Shown: one piece after another, positions 47,219-58,003 of the stretch
Layout of the letters: every line of letters begins with the position of its first letter
Numbering within the stretch: the first letter of the stretch is position 1
Source: Caprella mutica
Lineage: Eukaryota; Arthropoda; Malacostraca; Amphipoda; Caprellidae
Assembly (NCBI GenBank): GCA_947561585.1
Contig: CANNZV010001129.1
Coordinates: forward strand, 310,001 to 374,000
Direction of reading: 5' to 3'
DNA: 64,000 nt
The notes under the pieces: generated by a model
Databases searched by the model: none
What the model was told of the DNA's origin: nothing
What the model saw: only the letters and a program-made list of their open reading frames with translations
Program-made: the position numbers and the translations under genes

Positions 47219-48277
47219 CAGGTGTGGCCAATGAGTTTGGCAAACACTTATTTTTCCATTATACGGCTGAATTGTCTAATGAAATTATATGAAACTAATT
47301 TAAATTTGCTTAGTTTGCAAATATATAATGCAAATTATCAGAAAGTTAACAAAAAGTATAGAGATTTAAAATAAATAATAATATGTGGTGAAATCGATTA
47401 TTTTATCAATAACTGAAATCAAATTTCTGACATCTTAAAGGTGAAGACTGCAACAATCTGATACATTAGAAAATACAAAGGTAAAGAACAATATTATTTC
47501 GATAACATTATTATTTCGATCTAATACCTTGTGTAATTTTCAACAGATAGTCTTCAACAGGTATTAGGGATCGTTTTGGGTTTTGAAGGAAATAAAAGTT
47601 CTGGACAGCTGAGTAATGGGGCAAAGTCATTTTCTCCAATGAATATCCTCTTCCTGTTTTCAGTACACTGAGAGTTTTTCCAAAATACACCACGAATTGA
47701 TTATATAATTGATTCGAATTGATAATTTAAAGTCTTTTTAATGATAGTACTCTCAGAACAACCACCACCAATCAATTTCCCGATAAACAAGTTTATTTTC
47801 AACACGATGGCGCAACCTGCTACACAGCAAGAGTTGTCAAGAAGTCCTCTTAGACATAGAGGTGGAAATGTTGAATCCAAGGCCAGGAACTCTACCATAC
47901 CAAATCCGGACAAAAATTTGCTGTCGAATGTCAAAAACCGAGAAAACAAAATGAAGTACTCCAATTTTAGACAAGTTTGTGAGTTGATTGAGTAAGAGTG
48001 GAAGTTTATTGACCAGAATATCACAGAATCTTTGCATCACACCATCCCAAAACACAACAAAGATGTATCGAAAAAGTATGAGCAACACTGTAAATATTTG
48101 CCATCAGACATTTTGTGTTAATAACGGGTTGCTGAACATAATTTTCTTTCGAATACTGTTATTATTTATCCTCATTTGTGATTTCTAATGTGACCAATCA
48201 CAAACTACCAACAATTAGAAGTTAGATAACGAAAAAATCAAAATATTCGGTTTTGCTACACTCATTTGCAACACATG
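47219..48277 (+). mobile_element. Tc1-type transposon, heavily decayed
   Basis: The left end is CAGGTGTGGCCAATGAGTTTGGCAAACAC, and the right end, in inverse, is CATGTGTTGCAAATGAGTGTAGCAAAAC, an imperfect terminal inverted repeat of about 28 bp. TA dinucleotides flank both (47217-47218 and 48278-48279). A transposase fragment lies between. About 1.06 kb, shorter than an intact Tc1. Confidence 0.72.
47785..48130 (+). pseudogene. Tc1-type transposase C-terminal fragment
   Basis: Plus-strand reading gives YFQHDGATCYTARVVKK, which holds the second catalytic Asp region. It then shifts frame to a stretch matching the family pattern of PGNSPDLNPIENLW in decayed form (ARNSTIPNPDKNLLS), where the usual catalytic Glu is gone. 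It continues with KFIDQNITESLHHTIP, the usual C-terminal region. Several stops and shifts. Inactive. Confidence 0.7.
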
Positions 48278-50985
48278 TATACTCTTTGCTTTATGATCGA
48301 AAATTTGAACTGTCTCATAACTCGCAACTAACCCTATTCATCACTCGATTACTCTACACCACGAGGGATTCACATTGCCGTACACTGTGATTGGCATCGC
48401 ATTTTGACAGGTAATTGAGGCAAATTAATCGGTAATTGTATTACCATTCGTAATTACTGGTAGAGGATGAGATGAAGTGAAACAACATTGATTTGAATAG
48501 CCAATCGGATAGAAAATATAACATCATTATATTATTCATAAGTGCATAGTTACTGTGCTTGTGAAAGTATTAGAATTAGACATTTTTTAATTTTAAATAT
48601 ACGATGATTTACAGCAGAATAAATTTTAAAGTCAGTTTAAAAAACTATAATTTTAATTTACCGCATCATATTATTTAATATCATGAAATATATGTTCCAC
48701 TTCACAGATTTTCCAGACTAAGCACAAAAAGACAAATTCTACGAAGCAATATCTGCTGCCACATTTGCAACACTTTATCATCAAACATAATGCATTGCCG
48801 TAGTTGGAATATTGTGGAGGTTCCAATTCTCCATTGGTGGCAATCATTGGCTTCATTTTGGCGAGAAGTGAAGTTGCTTCCGATGAAAATTTTGAAAAGA
48901 ATAGAGATAAGAAATGGTAGAAATACTCTGGAAAGAAATGGTAAGAATATTCTGGCGTAGCTTGTGCATTGGAAAATACACTAGAAATGCCCTGTAAAGA
49001 AATCCTGTATGGTGGTGAATTTAGACACCTGGTTAAGAACGTAGTTTCTATAGTAAAAAAATTCTTTAGTCTGCTATGGTATGCATGGCATTAGTTTTAG
49101 AAACTGTATGGCCATTTTATGGCAAACTAAAGATAATTTGTTCACTATAAACACTGTAGAAACTTTCAAACTACTCGATCACAGAATTATATACTAATTA
49201 TTATATATTTTTTGAATTAACTATTAATTCTTATAATATATGGAATACAACATCCATTTTCTTTTTTTCTAAAAGTTATTTCAAATGAGATAGGTTCTAA
49301 TTAACAAGGTACGATTCAACAACTTAACTTTTTAATGTACAACATTGCTGTAGTTTTAATTACGGTGATACTTATCATCATACGAACTAATTCAAAAGTT
49401 AACTAATTTCAACCAGCATCCGCTAGCTGCATGATAAGTCTCTAAAATCTTACACTGTATTAAAATACTCTCCATTTACGTTACCATTACATGTAAATGA
49501 TCTCGTAAATTAAAACAAACTACTGTGTAAGTGGAAGAAAAAAATACATCATTAAATCAGATTCAAAATTGATTAAATTGGAGAAAAGTACAGATATATG
49601 TTAAGTAATTAAAGTAGTAATTAACTGAATATGTTTAGTGGCATTTTCTAAATATGTAACAATCCAATTCATTAACAATAGACAAGATAATGTATGTTAA
49701 TTATTATATTATTTTTAACATTTTAATGAAATGAATAATATTCCAGAATATAATTATTGTGTTTGTGAAAAAGTATAGTGGGGATATAATTCAATCTTTA
49801 ATTCACCCAACTATTTAGTTTATATATATATACTTTTATTTATTCTGTACAGTTTTAAAACAATTTATTATTCTAGTATTTACAAGCATAAAGTATTTCC
49901 CAATATTTTGCAAAGTACTCAATTTGTTATATAAATGTTGCATACTAAAACAAAACTTAATTTACATTGCATTAATTATCCACTGCATAACCTATTCTCA
50001 ACTAATTAAAACAAACTAGTAATACAATTCAGTATGTTAAAGTTTGTTTGAACATATCATTATTAACTCGAGTAAAATTGAATAACAACATAATATTTTC
50101 ATCTGTCTTGAAAAGATTTAATTAGATAAACTGTGACTATGTATAATTTTATTTGTAATACAATTTGAAAAATAAAAACTAAAACGAACTGTTTGCAAAT
50201 ATGTATAATAAGAATATTATAGAAAATGTTTTATCAGTAAATGATTTTTGGTGTAAATATTATATGATAAAATATTAATATAACAACATTACCTCAACAA
50301 CATTGTAACATTATTAACCATATTGTAACAATATTAATTTGCACTATGTCGTCCCTATCGAAGGGCATCACTACCTATTAATTAATGATGAATAAAAACA
50401 TAATAAAGAATCAATTTATTGTAACCAAAGGATATAAAAGATAATAAATGTATAAATACCAAGAAATTATGAAGATGAACAATAGTCTATATTAAAATTC
50501 TCTTAGTACACTATTCTACTTATATAATGTGAGATCGATATGCCATTTACTTGAATGATATTTAAGGTTAGACGATTCGAAAAAACATTTCAATAGTAAT
50601 TAATCATACTATATTTCTAATAGTTTCAGTCTAATATCTCTTATCGGACATGCCTGAAGATAAGTCAAAGTATGCGGTATTTTAATCATTGCTGTAATAG
50701 AGTGAAGTATCAATAACATTGAATATATGAGTGAACATGCGTGTTCTTATAGCACAGAATAAAGGTCTATCAGAGCGTGTGAATTATTCACTGAAGTTTT
50801 GAAGTGAGGAAGTGCGGGAGGATTGATAACGATTTACATCATCTTTGTTTGCATTGTCTGGACTGAAGTTTTAATTAGAAACGTTACTTAACAATTTCTT
50901 TGATTAGAACTTGCTACCTCCCATTGTGGTAAGTGGAGCGTACTTGGTTTTTGAAAATATTTATAATAAACAAGATATGATTTTG
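48278..50985. other. AT-rich spacer with one odd minus-strand ORF and a CAGGTA-type relic
   Basis: At about 50280-50380 the phrases CAACAACATTGTAACATT, ACAATATTAATTTG and GCATCACTACCTA resemble the body and one end of the CAGGTA MITE. The rest shows nothing. Confidence 0.35.
48671..48856 (-). other. Small Cys-containing ORF of unknown nature
   Basis: A 61-codon minus-strand frame begins at CCAAAATG, a good start context. It has a non-repetitive first half, MKPMIATNGELEPPQYSNYG, followed by CCKCGSRYC, and lies in a locally GC-richer patch. The second half is hydrophobic and could be read-through into an intron. It may be a single exon of a gene or a pseudogene. No family is recognised. Confidence 0.22.
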
Positions 50986-50989
50986 AAAC

Positions 50990-51330
50990 TTAGTACTCTA
51001 GTATAAAATTGAATTTACTATCGTTTTTGTTCGTGGCAATTTTTTGATTAAACCCATAAAAAACGAGTTTTTCGAATTTCGAACGTATTTCGACCCCTTT
51101 CCAAAAAATCCTAATGCTCCTACAATTTTGAAACTACGGTATTGTGATTTTTTCATTCGATTTTTCACAAAATTTACTAGAGCTGTCAATTATTACGAAT
51201 TAATAGTGGCTGATAGGGAGTGTGTAAAGCATCTACCGAGACTCCAATCCTCCCCTTGCCCCCCTCCCTTTCTCTCTCCCCCCAGTAAATTAAAGTGACT
51301 CTAGAGCTCTGATATTTCACTCAAACATCT
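50990..51330. repeat. Dispersed repeat related to 37650-38430
   Basis: CTACAATTTTGAAACTACGG, TTGTGATTTTTTCATTCGAT and, further right, a C-rich run followed by TAGAGCTCTGATATTTCAC match the 37.6-38.3 kb locus, the last part in inverse orientation. The C-rich run (51247-51285) gives strong local strand asymmetry. Confidence 0.6.
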
Positions 51331-51623
51331 GGAAGGATACTAGGTAGCAATTTACGAAATAAAAAAAAATAAAATTGTGAGATTTTCCCAAGTACGGTTC
51401 GGTCCCATTAACAGTAACTGAAATAATTGCTTAACGTATAGGGAGTAGTTGAGAACCAGTTATGTAAACCAAAATGTAAATATCAATATCTTTTTCTCAT
51501 ATTTTTATAAGCTGGAGCATCAAAACTATAAACAGTCATATATAGTGACTATATTACGTACACGTTGTATTAAATAATTCAAACAAAAATGAAGAAAAAA
51601 CAGAAAATTCATTGAATCAAATT
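51331..51623. other. AT-rich spacer
   Basis: No feature seen. Confidence 0.4.
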
Positions 51624-51627
51624 TTAA

Positions 51628-51745
51628 CCCAAATTAATTTGACGTGTGTTCTCTAAGCACATCCTTTTTAAATTACATTATATCTTTCATATCATTCCCT
51701 TAACTTCATCAGTCTTTCTTGACTTTGTTTCGATATAAATCTAAA
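51628..51745. mobile_element. Truncated piggyBac-like MITE, copy 4
   Basis: TTAA (51624-51627) is followed by CCCAAATTAATTTGACGTG, then CTCTAAGCACATCC, ATATCTTTCATATCATTCCC and TCTTTCTTGACTTTG. This matches the left part of copy 3 at 44300-44400. The other end is missing, so it is a one-ended fragment. Confidence 0.65.
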
Positions 51746-51820
51746 ATGAAGTGATGTGTAGTGAAGAATCCTGATTTTTAGAGTTCTGATATATAAAATA
51801 AGTAGAATTACTACCCAAGT

Positions 51821-52031
51821 GAAAATAGGAGCAGGTTCTAGACAGCGGCTAAGCCGATCGGAGTATTCACCACGGAAGCCATGGAGCAGCAAGAGCGCAG
51901 CGTGGGAGCCAAACTGACCGCTTTCGGGGCTGATTCCACTCCTGTGTAACTGCGCAGAACTATTCTGGGTACCATCTTATATTTGCCTAGGGCGCTCCCT
52001 AACCGAGAATACGCGGCCCCTAGCCACGACT
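51821..52031 (-). repeat. GC-rich dispersed repeat, copy B, with a shared reading frame
   Basis: The first 99 bases are the inverse-complement match of 29153-29257, and GC-rich sequence continues to about 52031. A minus-strand frame of 80 codons (52080-51838) covers it and ends VSLAPTLRSCCSMASVV..., paralleling the frame of the other copy. The upstream part of the frame (SWLGAAYSRLGSALGKYKM) is not present at 29 kb. I do not recognise it. It is probably a piece of a coding mobile element. Confidence 0.5.
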
Positions 52032-52249
52032 GTAATATTATATATTTTTTATAGCAGTTTTGGCTAGATGATATTTTCAAATCGATTGGTAAACGACAAA
52101 GAATAATTTTCCATTAAAAATAATAAAGAAGCAAAGATAAAAAAAATATATTTCTTAGGTATTATTGTGTGGGCAGGGTTTACCACGGTGTACAGACTTT
52201 AACGAGCTTCGGAGACTCTAAGATTCAGTAAGCCGCTATAAGGGTTACA

Positions 52250-52410
52250 GTTAACTTATTATAGTGAGACATTCACTCTTATGTACTCAAGTACATTCGT
52301 GTATCTAATGACTGGAGAGAGCTCTGATATACTCCTTATATATTTCAATAAATGCTCATAATATGAGTATCATATCACTGATCACCTTTGTTTTTGTCTA
52401 ATCGTATGTA
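52250..52410. repeat. Dispersed repeat, partner at 39885-40045
   Basis: CTAATGACTGGAGAGAGCTC, ATACTCCTTATATATTTCAA and TAAATGCTCATAATATGAGT match the earlier copy in order and orientation. Confidence 0.7.
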
Positions 52411-52484
52411 ATTATTAGTTGAAGTAGAAGTCAATAAATGACAGCTTTAAAATAAGGTTACAATTTAAAAAAAAATCAAAAGTA

Positions 52485-53820
52485 GGGGAGGGTGGTCATC
52501 AATGGGACACCGGGAACAATGGGACATGCTGAATAACTTTTTTATTTGAGGGTAATTTTTTAACAAAATCTTAGTGGTAAATTAAGCATACTTCAGTGCA
52601 TTCACTCGCATTGCATTCAGCGGTTGGGGTGCAGTCAGCCCTGTGTAAAAGCGAAAACGTGTTTTAGGGGTGATAAAACTAAATATTTCGTACTTTGTTT
52701 CAATTGTTATAAATCAGTAAATTTAACATATAATGCTTACGGCATTTTTACATGATATTAAGTAATATGTAAAATATGATCATTTGAAAGGATTGCCTTT
52801 ATACTTTTGTAGTTGAGCAGCTATACCCATATGTTTTCAAAATGGCGTCATGGTGATCATTGGGACAGAAAATTTGGTTAACAATGGGACAGTGCCTTAT
52901 TGTCAACCAAACTGTCTAGTTACTCCATATGAATCAATATATCTATTTTTTTGATACAATAACGTGAACTGTAGCTTCAGGGCTTCTTGTAGAAACAGAG
53001 CTTCCAGCTGAAGCGGGACTTTCGATCATGTTCAAGGGCTTTAGCAATCTGAGGTCATCACAAAGCACTGCATAGAGAACAAATTTCACTAATAAAAGAA
53101 AAAGACGCAACATGATTGCAACGGATACACCAGGGAAAGAAGAACTTTTTGCTGGTGCCACTAAGGATAAGGCCTTCGAAATCACTTCATAAAGCATCTG
53201 AGGTAGATGGCCTTTGAACTATTGTTCTTGGTCTGGTATATAACTCTTAATCTAACTGATTCATTCGTCTGAAGAACTCAAATCTCCACCGAAAATGTTG
53301 AAAATGAAGATTTATGCACTTGTAGAATTCGAGGCAACTTCTAAAACGTATTATGTTGGCCAAAATCATGAAAAAGATGAATATGAAATATTGATGTTAG
53401 GCGAAGATTCAAGTGCAATGAGCTTAATTTTCCAAATGTTCCTGACATGGCTTCGGTGAAGTTAGAGGACATTAAACTGATGTTATATGAACTAACTAAG
53501 TGTGGGACAACATAAAGAGATAATTATTCGAACTTGAAATTTTACCAAAACCTCAACAATATACAAGTTTGATGAACTGTACCATCGTACACCAGGGCAT
53601 GTCCCATTGTTCACCAGCGCTGTTAAACAATGGGACAATTTTTTCTGTTTTTTAATTAATTTTTTTCTAGTCAACAGAATATGTGATAGCATTCGAGTTG
53701 GTTTCATTTTATAAAGATTATCTATATTACACATGGATTTTTTATTTTTCATATTATGCGCTTAGTGAATGAAATATCAATCTTTCTGTGTTTTTTGTCC
53801 CATTGATGACCACCCTCCCC
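52485..53820 (+). mobile_element. pogo-like DNA transposon derivative with perfect 25-bp TIRs
   Basis: The left end GGGGAGGGTGGTCATCAATG continues to 52509, and the right end at 53796-53820 is its exact inverse. TA flanks both sides (52483-52484 and 53821-53822). The phrase AATGGGACA and its inverse recur inside (near 52512, 52862, 52883, 53599 and 53629), giving subterminal repeats that could be transposase-binding sites. 1336 bp with only the last part of a transposase. Perfect ends indicate recent activity. Confidence 0.85.
53085..53510 (+). pseudogene. C-terminal remnant of a pogo/Tigger-type transposase
   Basis: Plus-strand frames contain NKRKRRNMIATDTPGKEEL, like the basic tail that follows the DDE domain in insect pogo-like transposases. 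Further on come TYYVGQNHEKDEYEILMLG and, after a frame change, MASVKLEDIKLML, the usual end of these proteins. The DNA-binding and catalytic parts are absent. Family assignment rests on remembered sequence pattern only. Confidence 0.55.
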
Positions 53821-53999
53821 TATAGGCGGGACTGCACCAGCAGTTAAGTTACAAGGATTAATTTTTATAATTAGGTCTGAAGCAATTTCTTTTATATTTT
53901 AATTTAGTGCGTAGCTATTTATGTACAGAATAGATAACAAAAACAAACTTTAGTTAATATTGTACAGCAGTTTTAGCAGCCAAAAAACCTGCTTTGAAT

Positions 54000-54165
54000 T
54001 TCTGTTAATTACCACAAAGTTATCTGCTGCCAATTGCCACAAAGTTATTTGCTGACAATTGTCACAAAGTTATTTGTTGGCAATTACCACGAAGTTATTT
54101 GCTGGCAATTACTGCGAAGTTATCATCTATGTATTCTCACAAAGTTATCTTGTTGCTGTCACTCA
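54000..54165. repeat. Tandem array, 25-bp unit, about six copies
   Basis: The unit is approximately CACAAAGTTATTTGCTGGCAATTAC. The first four copies are well conserved; the last two drift. Confidence 0.8.
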
Positions 54166-54239
54166 AGAGACTCAAACTTCTCTAACATTGTGTCAAGAGG
54201 CAATAAATTATTAAACTATTTAGAGATTTTAGACCATCA

Positions 54240-54490
54240 GACGATGATGATAAATTCACTGCGAGGAAAATATGGTGGGGCCAGAGAAGATTGAGGAAGA
54301 GAATTATAGTGGGGTCATTAAAGATTGAGAGAGAGAATTAAGTTAACCATAGAAGATGAAGAGGGAATTTTGGTGTAGTCTTAGGAGATTGAGAGGGGAA
54401 TTATGGTGGGCCCATAGCAGATTAAGAGCGGGAATGATCGTGTGGCAATAGTTAGACGATTATAATAGAACCATACTGAATCGTCCCACC
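54240..54490. repeat. Array of GGTGGGGCC / AGAAGATTGAG units
   Basis: About five copies of a unit of roughly 35-40 bp: GAATTATGGTGGGGCCATAG plus AAGATTGAGAGGG, with an inverse fragment at 54478-54495. It looks like a tandemly amplified piece of the palindromic MITE at 56247-56321. Confidence 0.7.
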
Positions 54491-56246
54491 ATAATTTGAC
54501 ATCTGGTTGATAATTATATTTTCTCATTGGAATAAAACACTGAGAGACTTTTTTAATGTAACCATCTCTCAGAATTAGCAAATTTGTCTATAAATGAGTT
54601 TTTTTGTCACAATTTGATTTCAGTTTCAATTTGTAATCTCATATCCGTACGATGAATAACATTTTCTTATTTACACAAATACACTCTTATTTTTCTTCTT
54701 CAAATCAGTCAGATGATAATTAAAATGAATCATTTCATAGCGTATAGATGCAAAAAATGACTCTTTCAATTCGGCCTGTGGAACCGAAGCATTAAACTGT
54801 TCATTATAATTTTCTATTTACTATCTGATTTTTGTTTACTGTTAATAGAAGAAATAGTCAGATATGTTCATTTATAAACATATCCTGTAATTCAAACTCC
54901 ATGGTAATATTTCACTTTATCTAATCATTTAAATCTGTTAATTACTCAGAAAAAGAGTGTTTGATAAACAATATGGCAAAATAACAAATTGTATTCGAAA
55001 AACGATTATATTATGTATTCAAATATAAAAATAAAGTACATCTTTTAATGTTCATTTCTACAAGCAAAATCTAGACTGTTTTAATTTCCTATGGACACAC
55101 CTGAATAAATGAAAGGAATTGGTGACACCAGAAAGAAAGAATGGAGAGAAGAAAATATAATGGAAAGAATATCGTTTTTATATTATTATTTTTAATTTTT
55201 AGTTAGTTCTCAAAATCTAATGATGTATTCAACAGTGTTCATTTAAAATATTTTTTTAATAATCATACTAACATCTATTCCATATTGTCTACTACTAAAA
55301 ATTATGTTTATTAATATTTATATGGATAAAATGTAATAATGATTAAAATTGAGTGACAGCATCATACAGTATAACCCTGCAAATAATTCCATATGACATA
55401 CACATGTTTACCATGTGGTTTAATGGTTTAAATGTGTCATTGCAGTATAAGTATGTGTTATCCACATTGAATCAATTAAGCCATCATAAAAACGCATAAT
55501 TAACATTTGGTTATGTTATTTTGAAACCATATCATAAAAACCACATGGAATAGATACTGTATACACTATACATATGAAATTGACCACATCATAACCAGAT
55601 TTCAATTTCCATACTTATAAGAGGTGTTTACGACATTTCATTTTCTATATTTATAATAGTTAATTAGGTATATGTGAAGTAATTTACCACATTCATAGCA
55701 ACATGTTAAATACCATACTTATAACATAGGATAAACACATGTAATTTACCATATTACCATATAACACTACTTGTAATAGGAACATCTAGTATCCATTTCC
55801 AAAAGTATATATGGTATACACTTAATTTGAATGTTTAGTGCAACATGGTATACTTATGGAATTGTATACATGGAATATCTTATAATGATCATCTTTCAAT
55901 TTTCATCTTTCAATGTAATCTTTTAATATATAATCTTTTCAATATCAAAGTAGAAAAAAAATAAAGAGTGAAGTGAAGCAAATTATGTAAAACAGTTCAC
56001 TGGTGAATTACCAAAATTGCTATTCTGAATCCGATGAGCTATTTGGAAAAGTTGTTCCTGAAATCTTTGACTTTGAATTCATTGAATTCTCATTCCAAAA
56101 CTTGAAGATTCCAAGCTAATGTTGGAATAGATTAGGAATCCTGAAGCGTTTCAAAGAGGAATAGAAAATTCCTTGAAGAAGAGAGGAATAAACAAAGACT
56201 TTTGGAATTAATTTAAAAGAAAAAAAAGAAATGGATGAGCACACAG
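54491..56246. other. AT-rich spacer with an internally repetitive block
   Basis: Between about 55380 and 55870, the words ACCATATCATAAAAACC, CATACTTATAA and ATGGTATAC recur in direct and inverse order at irregular spacing. This looks like an old satellite or MITE cluster. No gene recognised. Confidence 0.4.
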
Positions 56247-56321
56247 AGAGAAAGTTATGGTGGGGCCAGAGAAGATTAAGAGGGATTTAGTCTTCTATGG
56301 CCCAACCGTAGCTTTTTCTCT
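56247..56321. mobile_element. Short palindromic MITE (GGTGGGGCC family), type copy
   Basis: The 75-bp palindrome starts AGAGAAAGTTATGGTGGGGC and ends in its imperfect inverse. The unit ATGGTGGGGCCAGAGAAGATTA pairs with TAGTCTTCTATGGCCCAACCGTA. Other copies or fragments are at 12091-12140, 32491-32525, 54240-54490, 58651-58732 and 59186-59259. Non-coding. Confidence 0.7.
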
Positions 56322-56802
56322 GAAGGTAATGGAAAGAGAAAGAAAATTGAAAGTTAGAATGTAGTTAATGCTAATAAAAGATATTATTGAAATAATTAAA
56401 AGAAATAGTAGAAATAAATTAATAGTATATATGATAAGTGTTTATTTTTGAAACATTTTTTCTCCATATCTCATTTCTGAATTCAAAAATATAAGCATAA
56501 CAAATATTTATAAACAATTTGTATTTACATATAGCGAATTCACTCCTTTTGTTTTTCACATTCCAAGTTAAGTGATAACCTTTACCATCTCCTGATTGGC
56601 CAGTAATTTGAGGGAATAAAAAATTTCATCAGATCTGAATCCTCTGGAAAATAGAAGAACAAACTACAGGAAATTCCTAATATCAGAAAGTTTTTATTAC
56701 GAATATTTTTCAGACCTGAATTGGATCTTTTGAATAATGGAAACTGACTAGAAAAATATAAACACAATTGAGTTAAACATCTGTTATGATTGCTTTATTA
56801 CT
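56322..56802. other. AT-rich spacer
   Basis: No feature seen. Confidence 0.4.
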
Positions 56803-56879
56803 CAGGTAACATTGAGAAATTCACGGAATGTTCCCTCGATATCTATTTATTCCCTCATTATCCGCTATCGTAAAATGAT

Positions 56880-57237
56880 ATCGAGGGAATATTCCAGGGA
56901 TTAGTGAAAATGAGTTGATCCCCTAATGTTATCGAGGGAACATTCCAGGGATTAGTGAAAATTAGTTGATCCCCTAATGATATCAAAGGAATATTACATG
57001 AATTAATGAAAAATAGTTGATTCCTTTCCGAAATCGAGGGAATATTTCAGGAATTAGTGAAAATTAGTAGATTTCCTATCGATATCGAGGGAATATTCCA
57101 AGAATTACTGAAAATTTGTTGATCCTTTAAAGATATCGAAGGAATATTCCAGGAATTACTAAAAAATTAGTTGATTCCCTAACAATATCGAGGAAATATT
57201 CCAGGAATTAGTGAAAAATAGTTGATCCCCTAACGAT
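56880..57237. repeat. Seven-copy 51-bp tandem array
   Basis: Monomers start at 56880, 56931, 56982, 57033, 57084, 57135 and 57187, so six spacings are 51, 51, 51, 51, 51 and 52. The consensus opens ATCGAGGGAATATTCCAGGA and ends GTTGATCCCCTAACGAT. Divergence between neighbours is about 5-25%. The GATATCGAGGGAATA word links it to the ends of the surrounding element. Confidence 0.92.
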
Positions 57238-57355
57238 TATAAAATAAAAAAAGAAATAATCTATGAAATATGAAACTATATTTATCAATGATAACCAAAA
57301 GATAAACTTGAGTTATCATAATGCATAAAGTTTATTAAAATCCTACTTCTACTGT

Positions 57356-57422
57356 GTCCAGGATGGTCGAGTGGTTAGCGTCGCAAGCAGAAGTCAAGAA
57401 GGTGCTGGTACGAGACCTGGAA
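57356..57422 (+). tRNA. tRNA-like pseudogene or SINE head
   Basis: GTCCAGG and CCTGGAA could form an acceptor stem (6 of 7 pairs). TGGTCGAGTGGTTAGCG fits the Pol III A box, and GGTACGAGACC fits the B box apart from A for T at the fourth position. The total is about 67 nt, with a short, poorly pairing anticodon arm, so a functional tRNA is doubtful. It is more likely a tRNA-derived SINE head or pseudogene. Downstream sequence shows no obvious SINE tail. Confidence 0.5.
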
Positions 57423-58003
57423 ACATCACTTCATTACTTTTCATTTAATTTGTCTATAACAATATGTTTCATTCAACTAATTCAAGTACACGTACAAATG
57501 CAGTAATTGCTAGGAAATATTAAATTTGGTATTCTTATTTTTATATCCTTCCTCTATTCTAGATATCCAGGGAATATTCATATTGATCCCTTTGATATTG
57601 AGGGAATATCCCCTCACTATCCCAATTTTATTCCCTTGTTATCGAGGGAATAACAATTCCGGTATTCCTTGCCCTTCCCTTATAATCGAGGGAATATTCC
57701 AGTGATAATATATTTAAATCTCATCACTATTCCTTCGATATCGTTTAAAGATATGCCCATATCGCTAAAACGTCAGAATAGGTCATCCCCTCGATATCAC
57801 TGGGGATATCGAGGGAATAATCCCAGGGAATTTCCCCGGAATATCCCGTGTATAATTTTTTGTTACCTGGGATATGATCATAACAGTAGAATATGATAAA
57901 GCTTTTCACGATAAATAATAATTATTGTTTCTTGTTTCAAATTATTGTTATATTTATATAACGGTGTAAAGGGTTTTTTTTTTTGTAGGATATACAATAC
58001 GTA

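Larger units (their letters stand above)
56803..57869. mobile_element. CAGGTAACA-ended element with 51-bp array and tRNA-like segment
   Basis: The outermost bases CAGGTAACA (56803-56811) and TGTTACCTG (57861-57869) are perfect inverses. Next inside, TTCCCTCGATATC on the left and GATATCGAGGGAATAATCCC on the right pair as well. The interior carries seven 51-bp repeats (56880-57237), a tRNA-like segment (57356-57422) and a right half rich in inverted ATATCGAGGGAATA. No long ORF and no clear target duplication. The ends resemble the small CAGGTA MITEs, so this may be a larger member of that family. Confidence 0.55.

Noticed and set aside
47701..48088. Minus-strand frames of 107 and 83 codons
   Set aside because: Antisense to the Tc1-type transposase fragment, which explains the sequence.
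52943..53197. 84-codon minus-strand frame inside the pogo-like element
   Set aside because: The opposite strand carries the recognisable transposase tail (TDTPGKEEL), so this is a shadow.
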